Source: Paenibacillus spiritus (lineage in GTDB: Bacteria; Bacillota; Bacilli; Paenibacillales; Paenibacillaceae). From it: a stretch of DNA of 64,000 nucleotides. The notes under the pieces were generated by a model that did no database searches, was not told where the DNA came from, and worked only from the letters and a program-made list of their open reading frames with translations. The position numbers were made by a program, and so were the translations under genes. The stretch spans positions 62,001 through 126,000 of the forward strand of contig NZ_VYKK01000012.1 of assembly GCF_008710135.1 (NCBI RefSeq), written 5' to 3'. This document shows positions 24,084 to 32,759 of this stretch, piece after piece (position 1 is the first letter of the stretch; each line of letters opens with the position of its first letter).

Positions 24084-25937
24084 ATGATGATAATTAGAGC
24101 AACGGATGTACGTAAAGAATGGAACGGGAAGCCCCTGTTCGAGAAGGTATCCTTCGAGGCAGCGGAAGGCGAGCGGCTGGCGCTGCTGGGCCGCAACGGC
24201 ACCGGCAAGACGACGCTGCTTCGCTGTCTGACCGGCGAGCTTGCTGCGGATGGAGGAAGAATTCACCGGGAGCTGCCCCGCTCGGAGTGGGGCCTGCTGG
24301 CCCAGCAGCTCCAGCCTGAGGAAGGGATCAGCGCACTCGGCTGCGTGCTGGCGGGCCGACCGGAGCTGGCCGCGCTGAAGCGCGAGCTTGAGAAGTGGTC
24401 CGCGCTTATGGCGGAAGGCGGAGAGCTGCAGGAAGAAGCTGTGCAGCGTTACGGAGCGGCCTTCGACCAATATGCGGCGCTGGACGGATACGGCTGGGAA
24501 GCGGCTGCGGAGAAAGCGCTCGTTCAATTGGGCCTTGAACCGGAGAACTGGCTCCGGCCCTATGCGGCGCTGAGCGGCGGGCAGAAGACGCGCGTCCAGC
24601 TCGCGGCGCTGCTCGCCCGCCAGCCGAAGCTGCTGATTCTGGATGAACCGACCAACCATCTCGACGCCGAGACGATGGAGTGGCTGGGGCAGTTCGTTGC
24701 CGGTTATCCGGGCACGGTGCTGTATGTGTCGCATGACCGGGCGTTCATCGATAAGACGGCGACGGCTGTGCTGGAGCTCCGGCAGGATGGCTGCCGCCGC
24801 TATCCCGGCGGCTACTCGGATTACCGGGCCCAGAAGGCCGTTGAGGCCCGCACCCAGGAGATCGCCTGGCGGAAGCAGGAGGCGGAGAAGAAGAAGCTGG
24901 AGGAGAGCATCCGCCGCTATTCCGAGTGGTTCCAACAGGCGCACCGGGCGGCCGGGCAGGATCCTTTTCTCAAGGCGAAAGCCAAGAAGAACGTCTCCCG
25001 GCTGCATGCCAAGGAATCGGCGCTGGAGCGGCTGAACAAGGAGCGGGCCGACCGGCCCAGAGAAGCGGCCAAGCTGAACGTCGCGTTCACGGGCGAGGCG
25101 TTTGAGGCGGGAACGCTGGTGGCTGCGGACCGAATCTCGTACGCCTATCCGGGCGGGGAGACGATCCTGCGCGATTTCAGCCTGTCGCTGAACCGGGGCG
25201 ACCGGGCGGCCGTAATCGGACCGAACGGAGCGGGCAAGTCAACTCTGCTGAAGCTGCTGGCCGGCGTCTATGAACCGGCATCCGGCACGGTCACCCGGCA
25301 TCCGAAGGCGGCGGTCGGCTATTTTGCCCAGGAGCTGGAGGGTCTCGACCTGGATAGCACGCTTCTGGACAGCCTCCTGGACCTGCCGGGAATGACGGTG
25401 ACGGAAGCGCGGACGCTGCTCGGCTGCTTCCTGTTCTCGAGGGAAGACGTCTTCAAACGGATCGGTTCCCTGAGCCTTGGCGAGAAATGCCGGGTGGCCT
25501 TCCTGAAGCTGTACTTCGGCCGGGCCAATCTGCTTGTTCTGGACGAACCGACCAACTATCTCGATATCGACACCCGCGAGGTGATCGAGGAAGCGCTGCA
25601 GTCGTATCCTGGAGCGCTGCTGCTCGTCACCCATGACCGCTACTTGCTGGAGAGAGCGGCGAACCGGCTGGTGCTGCTCTCCCCCGGCCGGGAGCCGGTG
25701 TTGTATCCCGGCGGCTGGCGGGAGTATGAGGAAGGCAGGGCCTTGCGCTCGCTGCCGGACGAAGAGCGCGTCCGGGCAGACGAGGCCGGACGGCTGGAGC
25801 TGCGGCTGGCGCAGCTTATTCAGAGCGAGGCCTTAAGCAGCGTGGAAGAGAATGCTGGACTGCTGCGGGAGATGACGCGGCTGCGCCGGGAGATTGACGC
25901 GCTGCGGGGACAGCCCGGATACAGGAATGCCGACTAG
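24084..25937 (+). CDS. ABC-F family ATP-binding protein (likely ribosome protection)
   Basis: 617 residues, two ABC domains in one chain with no membrane segments. Domain 1: Walker A GRNGTGKTT, signature LSGGQKTRVQ, Walker B LLILDEPTNHLD. Domain 2: GPNGAGKST, degenerate signature LSLGEKCRVAF, LLVLDEPTNYLD. The linker between them (about 245-340) is the long basic helical arm ('RKQEAEKKKLEESIRRYSEWF', split over the arm) that reaches into the ribosome in ABC-F proteins. A C-terminal helical tail follows. The family displaces antibiotics from the ribosome or acts as a translation factor. ATG at 24084 is used because upstream in-frame codons lie within the regulatory leader. Spectrum unknown. 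Confidence 0.92.
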   Translation: MMIIRATDVRKEWNGKPLFEKVSFEAAEGERLALLGRNGTGKTTLLRCLTGELAADGGRIHRELPRSEWGLLAQQLQPEEGISALGCVLAGRPELAALKRELEKWSALMAEGGELQEEAVQRYGAAFDQYAALDGYGWEAAAEKALVQLGLEPENWLRPYAALSGGQKTRVQLAALLARQPKLLILDEPTNHLDAETMEWLGQFVAGYPGTVLYVSHDRAFIDKTATAVLELRQDGCRRYPGGYSDYRAQKAVEARTQEIAWRKQEAEKKKLEESIRRYSEWFQQAHRAAGQDPFLKAKAKKNVSRLHAKESALERLNKERADRPREAAKLNVAFTGEAFEAGTLVAADRISYAYPGGETILRDFSLSLNRGDRAAVIGPNGAGKSTLLKLLAGVYEPASGTVTRHPKAAVGYFAQELEGLDLDSTLLDSLLDLPGMTVTEARTLLGCFLFSREDVFKRIGSLSLGEKCRVAFLKLYFGRANLLVLDEPTNYLDIDTREVIEEALQSYPGALLLVTHDRYLLERAANRLVLLSPGREPVLYPGGWREYEEGRALRSLPDEERVRADEAGRLELRLAQLIQSEALSSVEENAGLLREMTRLRREIDALRGQPGYRNAD

Positions 25938-26086
25938 ACAAGGGTGAACCAATGTTTTAAACTATTGTAAAAATATAGAATGGGGCTGCTGGTACGAAAG
26001 AGCTGCTTCATTCTATGAAGTCTCATCCAAGCCAGAGGATGCCCATCAGGGCATTCTCTGATTTTATAAGAAGAGGAGGAACAGAA

Positions 26087-27172
26087 TTGAAGAAATCGGT
26101 TGGGATGGTCGTCGTCCTATGGTTCGGCTCGCTGTGGGTACTTGCCGGCTTGGCAGGGGCCGCTCCGCTGTTCTCCGAAAGCCTGTTGGATAAGAGCACG
26201 GAAGTGTATTCGCTGGACGCTTCGACAACTCTATTCATCGATCGGATCGATCACCGCATTCAGGCTTTGGACTTATCCCGTAACACTATAAAGTGGGAGC
26301 TGGATCTACCGGCCATCTATGATAGCCGGGTATTCACTAACCCCCATAAAATCATCATTATTACCTCTGAAAATAACCATCCTAGAAAAGTTGTACTTTC
26401 TGCGGAAGGAAAGATACTATCCTCACAAGTCTTCACCCGGATTGTCCTGAACTCTCAAGTGAAGCAAGTCGCCTGGACTTTCTCTGCTGCCAATCATCAG
26501 GAGGAGTTGGCTGTAGCCTATTCAGACCGATTGTTCTTCTACCAAGCGCCTTGGTTCAAAGCCTCCCGGACGGTAAGTTATGCCCTGAAAGAGTATAGCC
26601 GCCGTTATGAGAATGTTGCGCTGGACAGGGTATGGCTGGAGTTCCCTTATGCGGTGCTGAAGCTTAGGGGAGGCGCTCTTGTTCAGGGGCGTGATTTGTA
26701 CCGGGTGCTGAATTTGTCTTCCGGAGGCTCCTATACTCTATCCATGCCGTGGAATTTGACCACTAGCGGAAGGATTGAAGGGGAGGAACTGGTGGTTACC
26801 CGCTCAAGCATTGCAGGCAGTCCGGGAGGCATTGATGTCAATAGGGCGAATCCGGTTTATACCCGATATGCGCTTCCGACCGGCAAGGTGAATATAGAGC
26901 TCACCAAGACTTTCTCTTCCATAGACTCGAATTGGACCTCCGATTACTTCAATCATCGGCTGATGCTGATGAACTCGGAGACCGGACAGCTTGAAGAGTA
27001 CGATCAGCAGGCGAATCTAATCGGTGCCCATGCCTTCACTGGGACTCCTTCCGGTGTTCGATTCGTGGGGTACCGCGGCAATCAGCTCTGGCTGCTTAAA
27101 TACCAGCCAAGCGGAGGAGCGGAGCTAATTACGGTTAATCTGATGAATAGCTCCGGCGCGCCTCAACCATAA
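26087..27172 (+). CDS. Secreted protein of unknown function, propeller-like
   Basis: 361 residues. TTG start at 26087 with AGAGGAGGA just upstream, then a signal peptide (about 1-25, ending near GLAGAAP). The mature protein is made of short beta-strand segments such as 'VYSLDASTTLFIDRIDHRIQALDLSRNTIKWELDL' (split over residues 40-75), a pattern reminiscent of PQQ/WD-type propeller blades, but I cannot count blades reliably. The base composition is less GC-rich than its neighbours. The following gene starts 46 bases later and may be cotranscribed. Function unknown. Confidence 0.82.
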   Translation: MKKSVGMVVVLWFGSLWVLAGLAGAAPLFSESLLDKSTEVYSLDASTTLFIDRIDHRIQALDLSRNTIKWELDLPAIYDSRVFTNPHKIIIITSENNHPRKVVLSAEGKILSSQVFTRIVLNSQVKQVAWTFSAANHQEELAVAYSDRLFFYQAPWFKASRTVSYALKEYSRRYENVALDRVWLEFPYAVLKLRGGALVQGRDLYRVLNLSSGGSYTLSMPWNLTTSGRIEGEELVVTRSSIAGSPGGIDVNRANPVYTRYALPTGKVNIELTKTFSSIDSNWTSDYFNHRLMLMNSETGQLEEYDQQANLIGAHAFTGTPSGVRFVGYRGNQLWLLKYQPSGGAELITVNLMNSSGAPQP

Positions 27173-27217
27173 TAACTGCGGTTACACCACTTTCCCACTC
27201 CGAGGAGGAATCACATC

Positions 27218-27619
27218 TTGAACAGCAACTTGTCCGGCCAGATTCAGCAGTGCGAGCAGCTCATCCAGCAGTTGATCAATCAGACTCACCAGGCCAGCCA
27301 GATGTACCAGCAAATGCTCCAACAGGAGCAGCAGAACGCCGCCCAGCTGAACGACCTGGCCGACCGCGAGCGCAGAGCGGCCCAGACGATTCAGACCGCA
27401 CTGCAGGGCCATCATACAGCCATTCAACAGCTTCAGCAGGTGACCCAGATCTGCCGCCAGATCGAGTCCAGCGCTTCCTTCAACCAGCCGGCGTTCGGAG
27501 GCCAGGGAATCGGCGCGCACTCCTTCGGGATGCCTTCCTTCAATGCTCCGTCTTTCGGTTCTTCGGCCGGTTCGCAGATCGGTTCTTCGATTTCGGGACG
27601 CGGCGGAATGCAGCAGTAA
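27218..27619 (+). CDS. Small glutamine-rich coiled-coil protein
   Basis: 133 residues, TTG start with GAGGAGGA upstream. Residues 1-85 are helical and very glutamine-rich ('QLIQQLINQTHQASQMYQQML'-like heptads, given here in part), predicting a coiled coil. Residues 90-133 are low-complexity Gly/Ser/Phe (SFGMPSFNAPSFGSSAGS). There is no signal peptide. Spore- or coat-associated small proteins can look like this, but nothing in the sequence proves it. It follows the propeller-like secreted protein and ends in a strong terminator. Confidence 0.8.
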   Translation: MNSNLSGQIQQCEQLIQQLINQTHQASQMYQQMLQQEQQNAAQLNDLADRERRAAQTIQTALQGHHTAIQQLQQVTQICRQIESSASFNQPAFGGQGIGAHSFGMPSFNAPSFGSSAGSQIGSSISGRGGMQQ

Positions 27620-27637
27620 ACAGAGGCTTGCACGTAA

Positions 27638-27667
27638 AAAGGAACCGGCCCAGGCCGGTTCCTTTTT
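27638..27667. terminator. Bidirectional terminator
   Basis: GGAACCGGCC and GGCCGGTTCC form a perfect 10-bp stem around CA (27641-27662), with AAAA before and TTTTT after. It serves the convergent coiled-coil gene (plus) and GNAT gene (minus). Confidence 0.9.
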
Positions 27668-27698
27668 GTGCTGCATATGAATTTGCGCCGCCAGTATC

Positions 27699-28265
27699 CT
27701 ATCGGGCAGATCTGTCCATCCGCCGTTCCGAATCCATTTTGGCTCGGGGCCACTTCTCCGCAGGCTGACGATACACATGGCGGTATACCGTATCCCGGAA
27801 GCGCAGAAATTCCGATTCCGCGAGCGGCGAAGGGCGGCTCATCAGCATCAGGGGCAGAGGGGCCTGCCCATCGCGCAGCGGAGGCTGAACATACGGATAT
27901 GAATTCAGGACGAACCCGAGCCGCTCGTAAAAGCGCACCCGCCGCTCCGGCCATTCGCCCTCCGGCGGCTCCACCTCCAGCACAACGGGTCCGCCTCCGG
28001 CTTCCCCGATATAACCGGTCAGCAGCCGCTCGCCGATTCTCTGCCCGCGCAGTCTGGGATGCACCGCCAGATGCTCGACGAACCGGAACGTCTCCAGCTC
28101 CCAGACCGCCATGAAGCCGGCGAGCGCGCCGTCTTCATGGCGGACCGGAAGGAGGCGGTAGCGGGGATCGTCCAGAAGAGCCGCCTGGTCCCGGCGTATC
28201 CGGAACTCGGACGGAGGGAAGGACAGCTCCATCAGTTCATATACCTGATCGAATAAAGTAGACAT
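27699..28265 (-). CDS. GNAT-family N-acetyltransferase
   Basis: 188 residues. The acetyl-CoA binding motif A is 'VEHLAVHPRLRGQRIGERLL' (about 67-86), followed by 'VLEVEPPE' and 'RFYERLGFVLN', the standard order of GNAT strands beta4, beta5 and motif B. The C-terminal extension is basic and may be disordered. I chose ATG at 28265 preceded by AGGAAAGCAGGA; another ATG 21 bases upstream is possible. The acceptor substrate is unknown. It is divergent from the DUF4309-like lipoprotein gene. Confidence 0.88.
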   Translation of the reverse strand: MSTLFDQVYELMELSFPPSEFRIRRDQAALLDDPRYRLLPVRHEDGALAGFMAVWELETFRFVEHLAVHPRLRGQRIGERLLTGYIGEAGGGPVVLEVEPPEGEWPERRVRFYERLGFVLNSYPYVQPPLRDGQAPLPLMLMSRPSPLAESEFLRFRDTVYRHVYRQPAEKWPRAKMDSERRMDRSAR

Positions 28266-28401
28266 GCGGCATCCTGCTTTCCTCATTGAACTTGCTGAAC
28301 ATCATACCGCAAAGCCCGCTGACAGATCAAACGGGCGCTTCCGCGGCAACCTTTGGCAGCGCCGAACCGTCTGTAAGAGAACAAAGGAGATGAAGAATGA
28401 G

Positions 28402-29097
28402 ATGAACCTTCGACAACATGGATATAAAACCCTATCCGCCGGGCTTCTGCTGGCGGGACTGCTCGGACTGACCGCCTGCTCGTCCGGCGGAAACAACGCG
28501 CCTGCGGGAGCTTCGGCGCATCCGTCCGCCACAGCCGCTCCGGCGGTTTCGCCGGCAGCAAGCTTGCAGCCTGCCGCCAGCATGCCTCCGGCCGGCGGCG
28601 AAGCTCCCGCTACGGCAGCGCCGGCCTCCACGGAGCCGGAGACCGCCGACTCCGGTCAGAGGGATGCCAGCGCGCAGCTCCAGGAAATGCTGGCCCTGGC
28701 CAAGCAGGGCAAGGCGCCGGGCATCGAATTCGCCGTCCACGACAACCTGATCGACGATGTCAAAGCCGCCTGGGGCGAGCCCGACCGTGAAGATTGGGCG
28801 GGCAAAGGCATGTACGCCACTTATACGGACAAGAAAGCGGCCATCGGCTTCAATAAAGGCAGCCGGATCTTTGATGTAAGATCCAGTTCGGCCGAAGTGC
28901 AGGCTCTCACCCGGGAGCAGGTGGAGGGAGCGCTCGGCAAGCCGGACAACGTCACGACAAGCGGAGACGATGAGATTCTCATTTATCAGGCGAAAGAGGG
29001 CTATCAGCTGAAATTCGCCATCCCGAAATCCACGGGGAAGGTCGATCACATCTCGGTCTTCTCGGAGAAGGATTCGTTCAATAATATGGCGGGATAG
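28402..29097 (+). CDS. Lipoprotein with DUF4309/YjgB-like domain
   Basis: 231 residues. Lipobox LLGLTAC (cysteine near residue 26), then SSGGNN and a long Ala/Pro/Ser-rich linker (about 30-90), probably spanning the wall. The C-terminal domain (about 95-225, 'LALAKQGKAPGIEFAVHDNLIDDVKAAWGEPD' in part) matches the pattern of DUF4309 proteins such as B. subtilis YjgB: 'WGEPD', 'YATYTDKKAAIGFNKGSRIFDVRS' and 'ALGKPDNV'. Start: ATG at 28402 is preferred because AAGGAG touches the ATG at 28390. Function unknown; extracytoplasmic by its signal. Confidence 0.85.
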   Translation: MNLRQHGYKTLSAGLLLAGLLGLTACSSGGNNAPAGASAHPSATAAPAVSPAASLQPAASMPPAGGEAPATAAPASTEPETADSGQRDASAQLQEMLALAKQGKAPGIEFAVHDNLIDDVKAAWGEPDREDWAGKGMYATYTDKKAAIGFNKGSRIFDVRSSSAEVQALTREQVEGALGKPDNVTTSGDDEILIYQAKEGYQLKFAIPKSTGKVDHISVFSEKDSFNNMAG

Positions 29098-29197
29098 AAG
29101 ATGCCGGTGCGGTTCGAAGCCGGGAATACAGGCTTCAGAACCGTGCCGGTGTTGTTTCTTCTAGTAACATGGAGAAAAGGGGGTGAAGGAGGTGCCT

Positions 29198-29779
29198 ATG
29201 GCAGCAATCACCAAAGGAATCCTCGCTGCGGCGGGGCTGTCCGCCATTCTGCTTCTGGCGGCTTGTTCCGACTCCAATGGGAACACAAGCCGGATCATCC
29301 CCAGCGCCGCTCCGCTGGCATCCGCTCCGAACGCAGCGGCGGCGCAGGAGTCGAGAACGGAATGGATGACCGAAACCATCAGCCGCTTCACGGGGGTGTC
29401 GTTCCGGTTTGTCGAAACGTTCAAGCTGGAGAGCGGAGAGGAAGGATACGCGCTTCGGTTAAGCTTCATCCCGGAGGCCGGATCGGCTCCGATCAAGGAA
29501 GATATTTACCGTTCCATCGCGGAGTATGCCTGGAGTATTCAGCGCTTCTTCCCGGAGATTCAGCGGTATGAATTCCATGTGCTCTGGGATGAGAACAGCA
29601 AGAAGGAGGCCATCGGAGCGACGATCGGCGGAGAAGCGGTGCAGAAGCTGGCCGAGCGCTATTCCGGAATCAAGGCCGATCAGCAGGCCGGACTCGGCAC
29701 ATCGTGGCGCTCGGTGTTCTCGGATATTACCGAGAGCGCGGAAGCGAAGGGCTGGCACGAGAAGGACAGCGGCGTCTAG
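29198..29779 (+). CDS. Lipoprotein of unknown function
   Basis: 193 residues. Signal with lipobox LLLAAC (cysteine near residue 23), then a short Ala/Pro/Ser linker and a folded domain (about 55-185) beginning 'EWMTETISRFTGVSFRF' and containing 'YAWSIQRFFPEIQRYEFHVLWDENSKKE'. I do not recognise the domain. ATG at 29198 follows GAAGGAGG; a GTG 15 bases upstream overlaps that site. It lies 100 bp after another lipoprotein gene, with no terminator in between, so the two may be an operon. A strong terminator follows. Confidence 0.83.
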   Translation: MAAITKGILAAAGLSAILLLAACSDSNGNTSRIIPSAAPLASAPNAAAAQESRTEWMTETISRFTGVSFRFVETFKLESGEEGYALRLSFIPEAGSAPIKEDIYRSIAEYAWSIQRFFPEIQRYEFHVLWDENSKKEAIGATIGGEAVQKLAERYSGIKADQQAGLGTSWRSVFSDITESAEAKGWHEKDSGV

Positions 29780-29815
29780 AGCGCCGTCCGGGTTGCTCCT
29801 GTTAGGATGTCAAAG

Positions 29816-29872
29816 CAAAGACCCCGGAAGCGGACGCTCCATTCAGCGTCCCGTTTCCGGGGTCTTTGTTTA
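29816..29872 (+). terminator. Rho-independent terminator
   Basis: CAAAGACCCCGGAAGCGGACGCT pairs imperfectly with AGCGTCCCGTTTCCGGGGTCTTTG (arms described at 29816-29838 and 29845-29868), with TTT following. It ends the lipoprotein transcript. No gene is seen between it and the HelD-like start at 30077. Confidence 0.85.
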
Positions 29873-30076
29873 TGGTTTCAGCGCCGCCCAAGAGGGGCTG
29901 AAGATTCCTTGCAGAAATCCCGCCCCCATGCTATCATGGGAAGGCTATGGGTACATTTTATTCAATCGGGCAAAGAAAGACCATCTTAATTACAACTTAA
30001 TCATACCACGGTGGATCGCGATTGTCAAATGGACCCGGCCATGCCTTACCAAATTGCAGGGGAGCGTGATGGCAAG

Positions 30077-32506
30077 ATGGTTGAAGAACAGGAATGGGTG
30101 GAAGAGGAACGCCGGTTGAAGCGGGTTGAGGCGCTTCTTCAGGAGCGAATCGGCGAACTGGAGCCTTTGGTCGGCGGCCTGCGCGAGCAGGCATCCGAGC
30201 TTCGCAAGCGGTTCTGGGAAGAAGTGACGGTGAATGCCAGTACGCCCGAAGATTTCGAAGAGACGTTCTACAGCATCCGGCAGCAGGAAGCGCTGCTGTC
30301 GGAACGGGAGCGCAGCCACCAGCTGCGGCGGCGTCAGTGGAACAGCCTGAAGCGGCTGGCGCCCTCGCCTTATTTTGGACGGATTGATGTTCAGGAGGCA
30401 GGACAGAGCGGCGAAGAGGCGATATATATCGGCGTTGCTTCTCTTCTGGGCACGGACGAAATGAGCTTCCTGATCTATGACTGGCGCACGCCGGTAGCCG
30501 GCATGTACTACGACTATTCGCCGGGCCCCTGCGCGTATGAGACACCGGGCGGAGAGCGGATCGAAGGGACCATGAAGCGGAAGCGGCAGTATCGCATCCG
30601 GGACGGGCGGCTGCTGGATGTTTTTGATACCGGCGTCACCATCGGCGACGAGCTGCTGCAGCAAGTGCTGGGGCAGGACGCCGACAACCGGATGCGGAGC
30701 ATTGTCGCTACGATCCAGCGGGAGCAGAACGCCATAATCCGGGACGACCACAGCCGGCTGCTGGTGGTCCAGGGCGCGGCGGGCAGCGGGAAGACCTCGG
30801 CGGCGCTCCAGCGGATCGCCTACCTGCTCTATAAGCACCGGGACCGGCTCCGGGCCGATCAGATTGTCCTGTTCTCGCCGAACCCGCTGTTCAACAGCTA
30901 CGTCTCGACCGTGCTTCCCGAGCTTGGAGAAGAGAATATGCAGCAGACGACCTTCCAGGAGTATCTGGAATACGGACTCGGGAAGCAGTGGCGGATGGAA
31001 GATCCGTTCGACCAGATGGAGTACCTTCTGACCGCTGTGGGAGAACCGGGGCACGAAGCGCGTCTGGCGGGGATTCGCTACAAAGCGTCGGAGGCCTATC
31101 TGGAGGCGCTCCAGGGTTATGCGGACCGACTAGCGGCCGAAGGCATGTGCTTCCTCGATCTGCGTCTGGACGGCCGGGTGCTGATCGGAGCGGATGAGAT
31201 GGCCGCCCGCTTCTACGCCGGGGACGCGTCGGTCCGGCTTCCGAACCGCATTGCGCTGCTTCGCGAGTGGCTGCTGCGTAGACTCAGACAGCTGGAGCGG
31301 AAGGAGCGGGAGGCGTCCTGGGTGGAAGAAGAGCTGGACTATCTGGACAAAGACCAGTATGACGCCGTCTCCGGCGAGCTGCTGCGCAAATACCGGCGGG
31401 ACCGGCCGGTGTTTGATTTTACAACCGAGTATCTGGAAGCCTACGGTGAGCTGGAGGGCACCGAGCAGGGAGAGGCGGAAGTGTTTGATTTTGCGGAACA
31501 GGAAGAAGAACTTTTGCGCAAGCTGATCGTTCATGCAAAATTCAAGCCGCTCCGCCGTCAGGTCAAACGCCTGGCCTTCGTGGATGCGGCGGGGCTGTAT
31601 GCCCGGATCTTCACGGAAGAGACGTCTTATCGGACCCTGACCGGCGCGGCCGGGGTTCCCGGGCATTGGCCGGAGATTTGCGCGCAGACGCTGGAGAAGC
31701 TGGAGCAGGGCGGGCTGTTCCATGAAGATGCGACGCCGTTTCTCTATCTGAAAGAGCTGGTCGAAGGCGTGCGGACGAACACGGAAGTTCGTCATCTCTT
31801 CGTGGACGAAGGCCAGGACTACTCGGCGTTTCAGTACCGGTTCCTGCGCCGGCTGTTCCCCCGCGCCCGTATGACCGTCCTCGGCGACTTCGGCCAGGCG
31901 ATCTTCGCGCAATCGACGAACCTGAACGAAGCGGATTCGCCGCTGCTCCGTCTCTACGGGGAGGCGGACACCCGCATCATCGAGCTGCTGCGGAGCTACC
32001 GGTCCACGCGCGAGATTGTAGAATTCACCCGGGCGCTGCTTCCCGGCGGCGAAGGGATTATCCCCTTTGACCGAAGCGGCGGCAAGCCCTGTGTGGTGCG
32101 CCGGACCGGCGCGGGAGAACGGAACGCCGCGATTGCAGCCGATCTGGCAGCGCTGGAAGCCGCCGGCTTCGGCTCGGTCGCCGTCATTACCAAGACCGCG
32201 GCCGAGAGCCGCGAGGCGCTGGAAGCCCTGGCGAACGAAGGAAGGGAGGATCTGCGGCTCGTGACGAAGGAGACGCTCGCTTTTGAGAAAGGGACCGTCG
32301 TCATCCCCGCCTATCTCGCCAAAGGAATCGAGTTCGACGCCGTGCTGATCTACAACGCTTCTCCGGCCGTGTACGGGCGCGAGAGCGAGCGCAAGCTGTT
32401 CTATACAGCCTGCACGCGCGCGATGCACCGGCTGCTGCTGTATATGGACGGAGGCTGGACCCCTTTGCTGGATGGGGTGAGTGCGGAGTTGTATGAGAGC
32501 CGCTGA
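30077..32506 (+). CDS. helD: HelD-like UvrD-family helicase (RNA polymerase recycling factor)
   Basis: 809 residues. An N-terminal charged coiled coil (about 1-90, 'EEERRLKRVEALLQERIGELEPL' region) precedes superfamily-1 motifs: Walker A 'GAAGSGKTSAALQRIAYLLY' near residue 238, Walker B-like 'HLFVDEGQDYSAFQY' near 575, 'LGDFGQAIF', 'LLRSYRST' and C-terminal 'GIEFDAVLIYNAS' and 'FYTACTRAMHRLLLY'. This domain order is that of HelD, which inserts its N-terminal arm into the secondary channel of RNA polymerase and releases stalled enzyme by ATP hydrolysis. ATG at 30077 is a compromise; ATG at 30041 or 30011 is possible. It is the last gene before the CRISPR leader; no strong terminator follows. 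Confidence 0.9.
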   Translation: MVEEQEWVEEERRLKRVEALLQERIGELEPLVGGLREQASELRKRFWEEVTVNASTPEDFEETFYSIRQQEALLSERERSHQLRRRQWNSLKRLAPSPYFGRIDVQEAGQSGEEAIYIGVASLLGTDEMSFLIYDWRTPVAGMYYDYSPGPCAYETPGGERIEGTMKRKRQYRIRDGRLLDVFDTGVTIGDELLQQVLGQDADNRMRSIVATIQREQNAIIRDDHSRLLVVQGAAGSGKTSAALQRIAYLLYKHRDRLRADQIVLFSPNPLFNSYVSTVLPELGEENMQQTTFQEYLEYGLGKQWRMEDPFDQMEYLLTAVGEPGHEARLAGIRYKASEAYLEALQGYADRLAAEGMCFLDLRLDGRVLIGADEMAARFYAGDASVRLPNRIALLREWLLRRLRQLERKEREASWVEEELDYLDKDQYDAVSGELLRKYRRDRPVFDFTTEYLEAYGELEGTEQGEAEVFDFAEQEEELLRKLIVHAKFKPLRRQVKRLAFVDAAGLYARIFTEETSYRTLTGAAGVPGHWPEICAQTLEKLEQGGLFHEDATPFLYLKELVEGVRTNTEVRHLFVDEGQDYSAFQYRFLRRLFPRARMTVLGDFGQAIFAQSTNLNEADSPLLRLYGEADTRIIELLRSYRSTREIVEFTRALLPGGEGIIPFDRSGGKPCVVRRTGAGERNAAIAADLAALEAAGFGSVAVITKTAAESREALEALANEGREDLRLVTKETLAFEKGTVVIPAYLAKGIEFDAVLIYNASPAVYGRESERKLFYTACTRAMHRLLLYMDGGWTPLLDGVSAELYESR

Positions 32507-32576
32507 ATGGAGGGGCAGGCCCTTGCAAAGGGCCTTGCTCTCCTCTCTCAATCGTACCAGGCGAACCAGGCTCGCC

Positions 32577-32759
32577 TGGTGCGAACCCCAAGCTCCCATG
32601 AAATCCCCGGGTCCTTCGCACCTCGGATTTGCCCGAACTTTGTCGACTGCAAGTTATTCTCTAATTTGTCAACCGGGCGCACAGATTTGTTTGATATGAT
32701 AGGGGGAGAAAAAGCTCCGAATTGATGCTTCGGGTGAATCAATCGGCTGGTTTTTCGCT
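32577..32759 (+). promoter_or_regulatory. CRISPR leader 1
   Basis: 183 bp immediately 5' of the first repeat of array 1, nearly duplicated at 35924-36106. It begins with an inverted repeat, GGTGCGAA (32578-32585) and TTCGCACC (32615-32622). TGATATGAT at 32692-32700 is an extended -10 element and the likely crRNA promoter; no good -35 is present. The last 40 bp ('AATCGGCTGGTTTTTCGCT' before the repeat) are nearly identical in both leaders, as expected of the site where new spacers are inserted. The gap 32507-32576 holds a GC-rich hairpin at 32515-32533, weak as a terminator for helD. Confidence 0.8.
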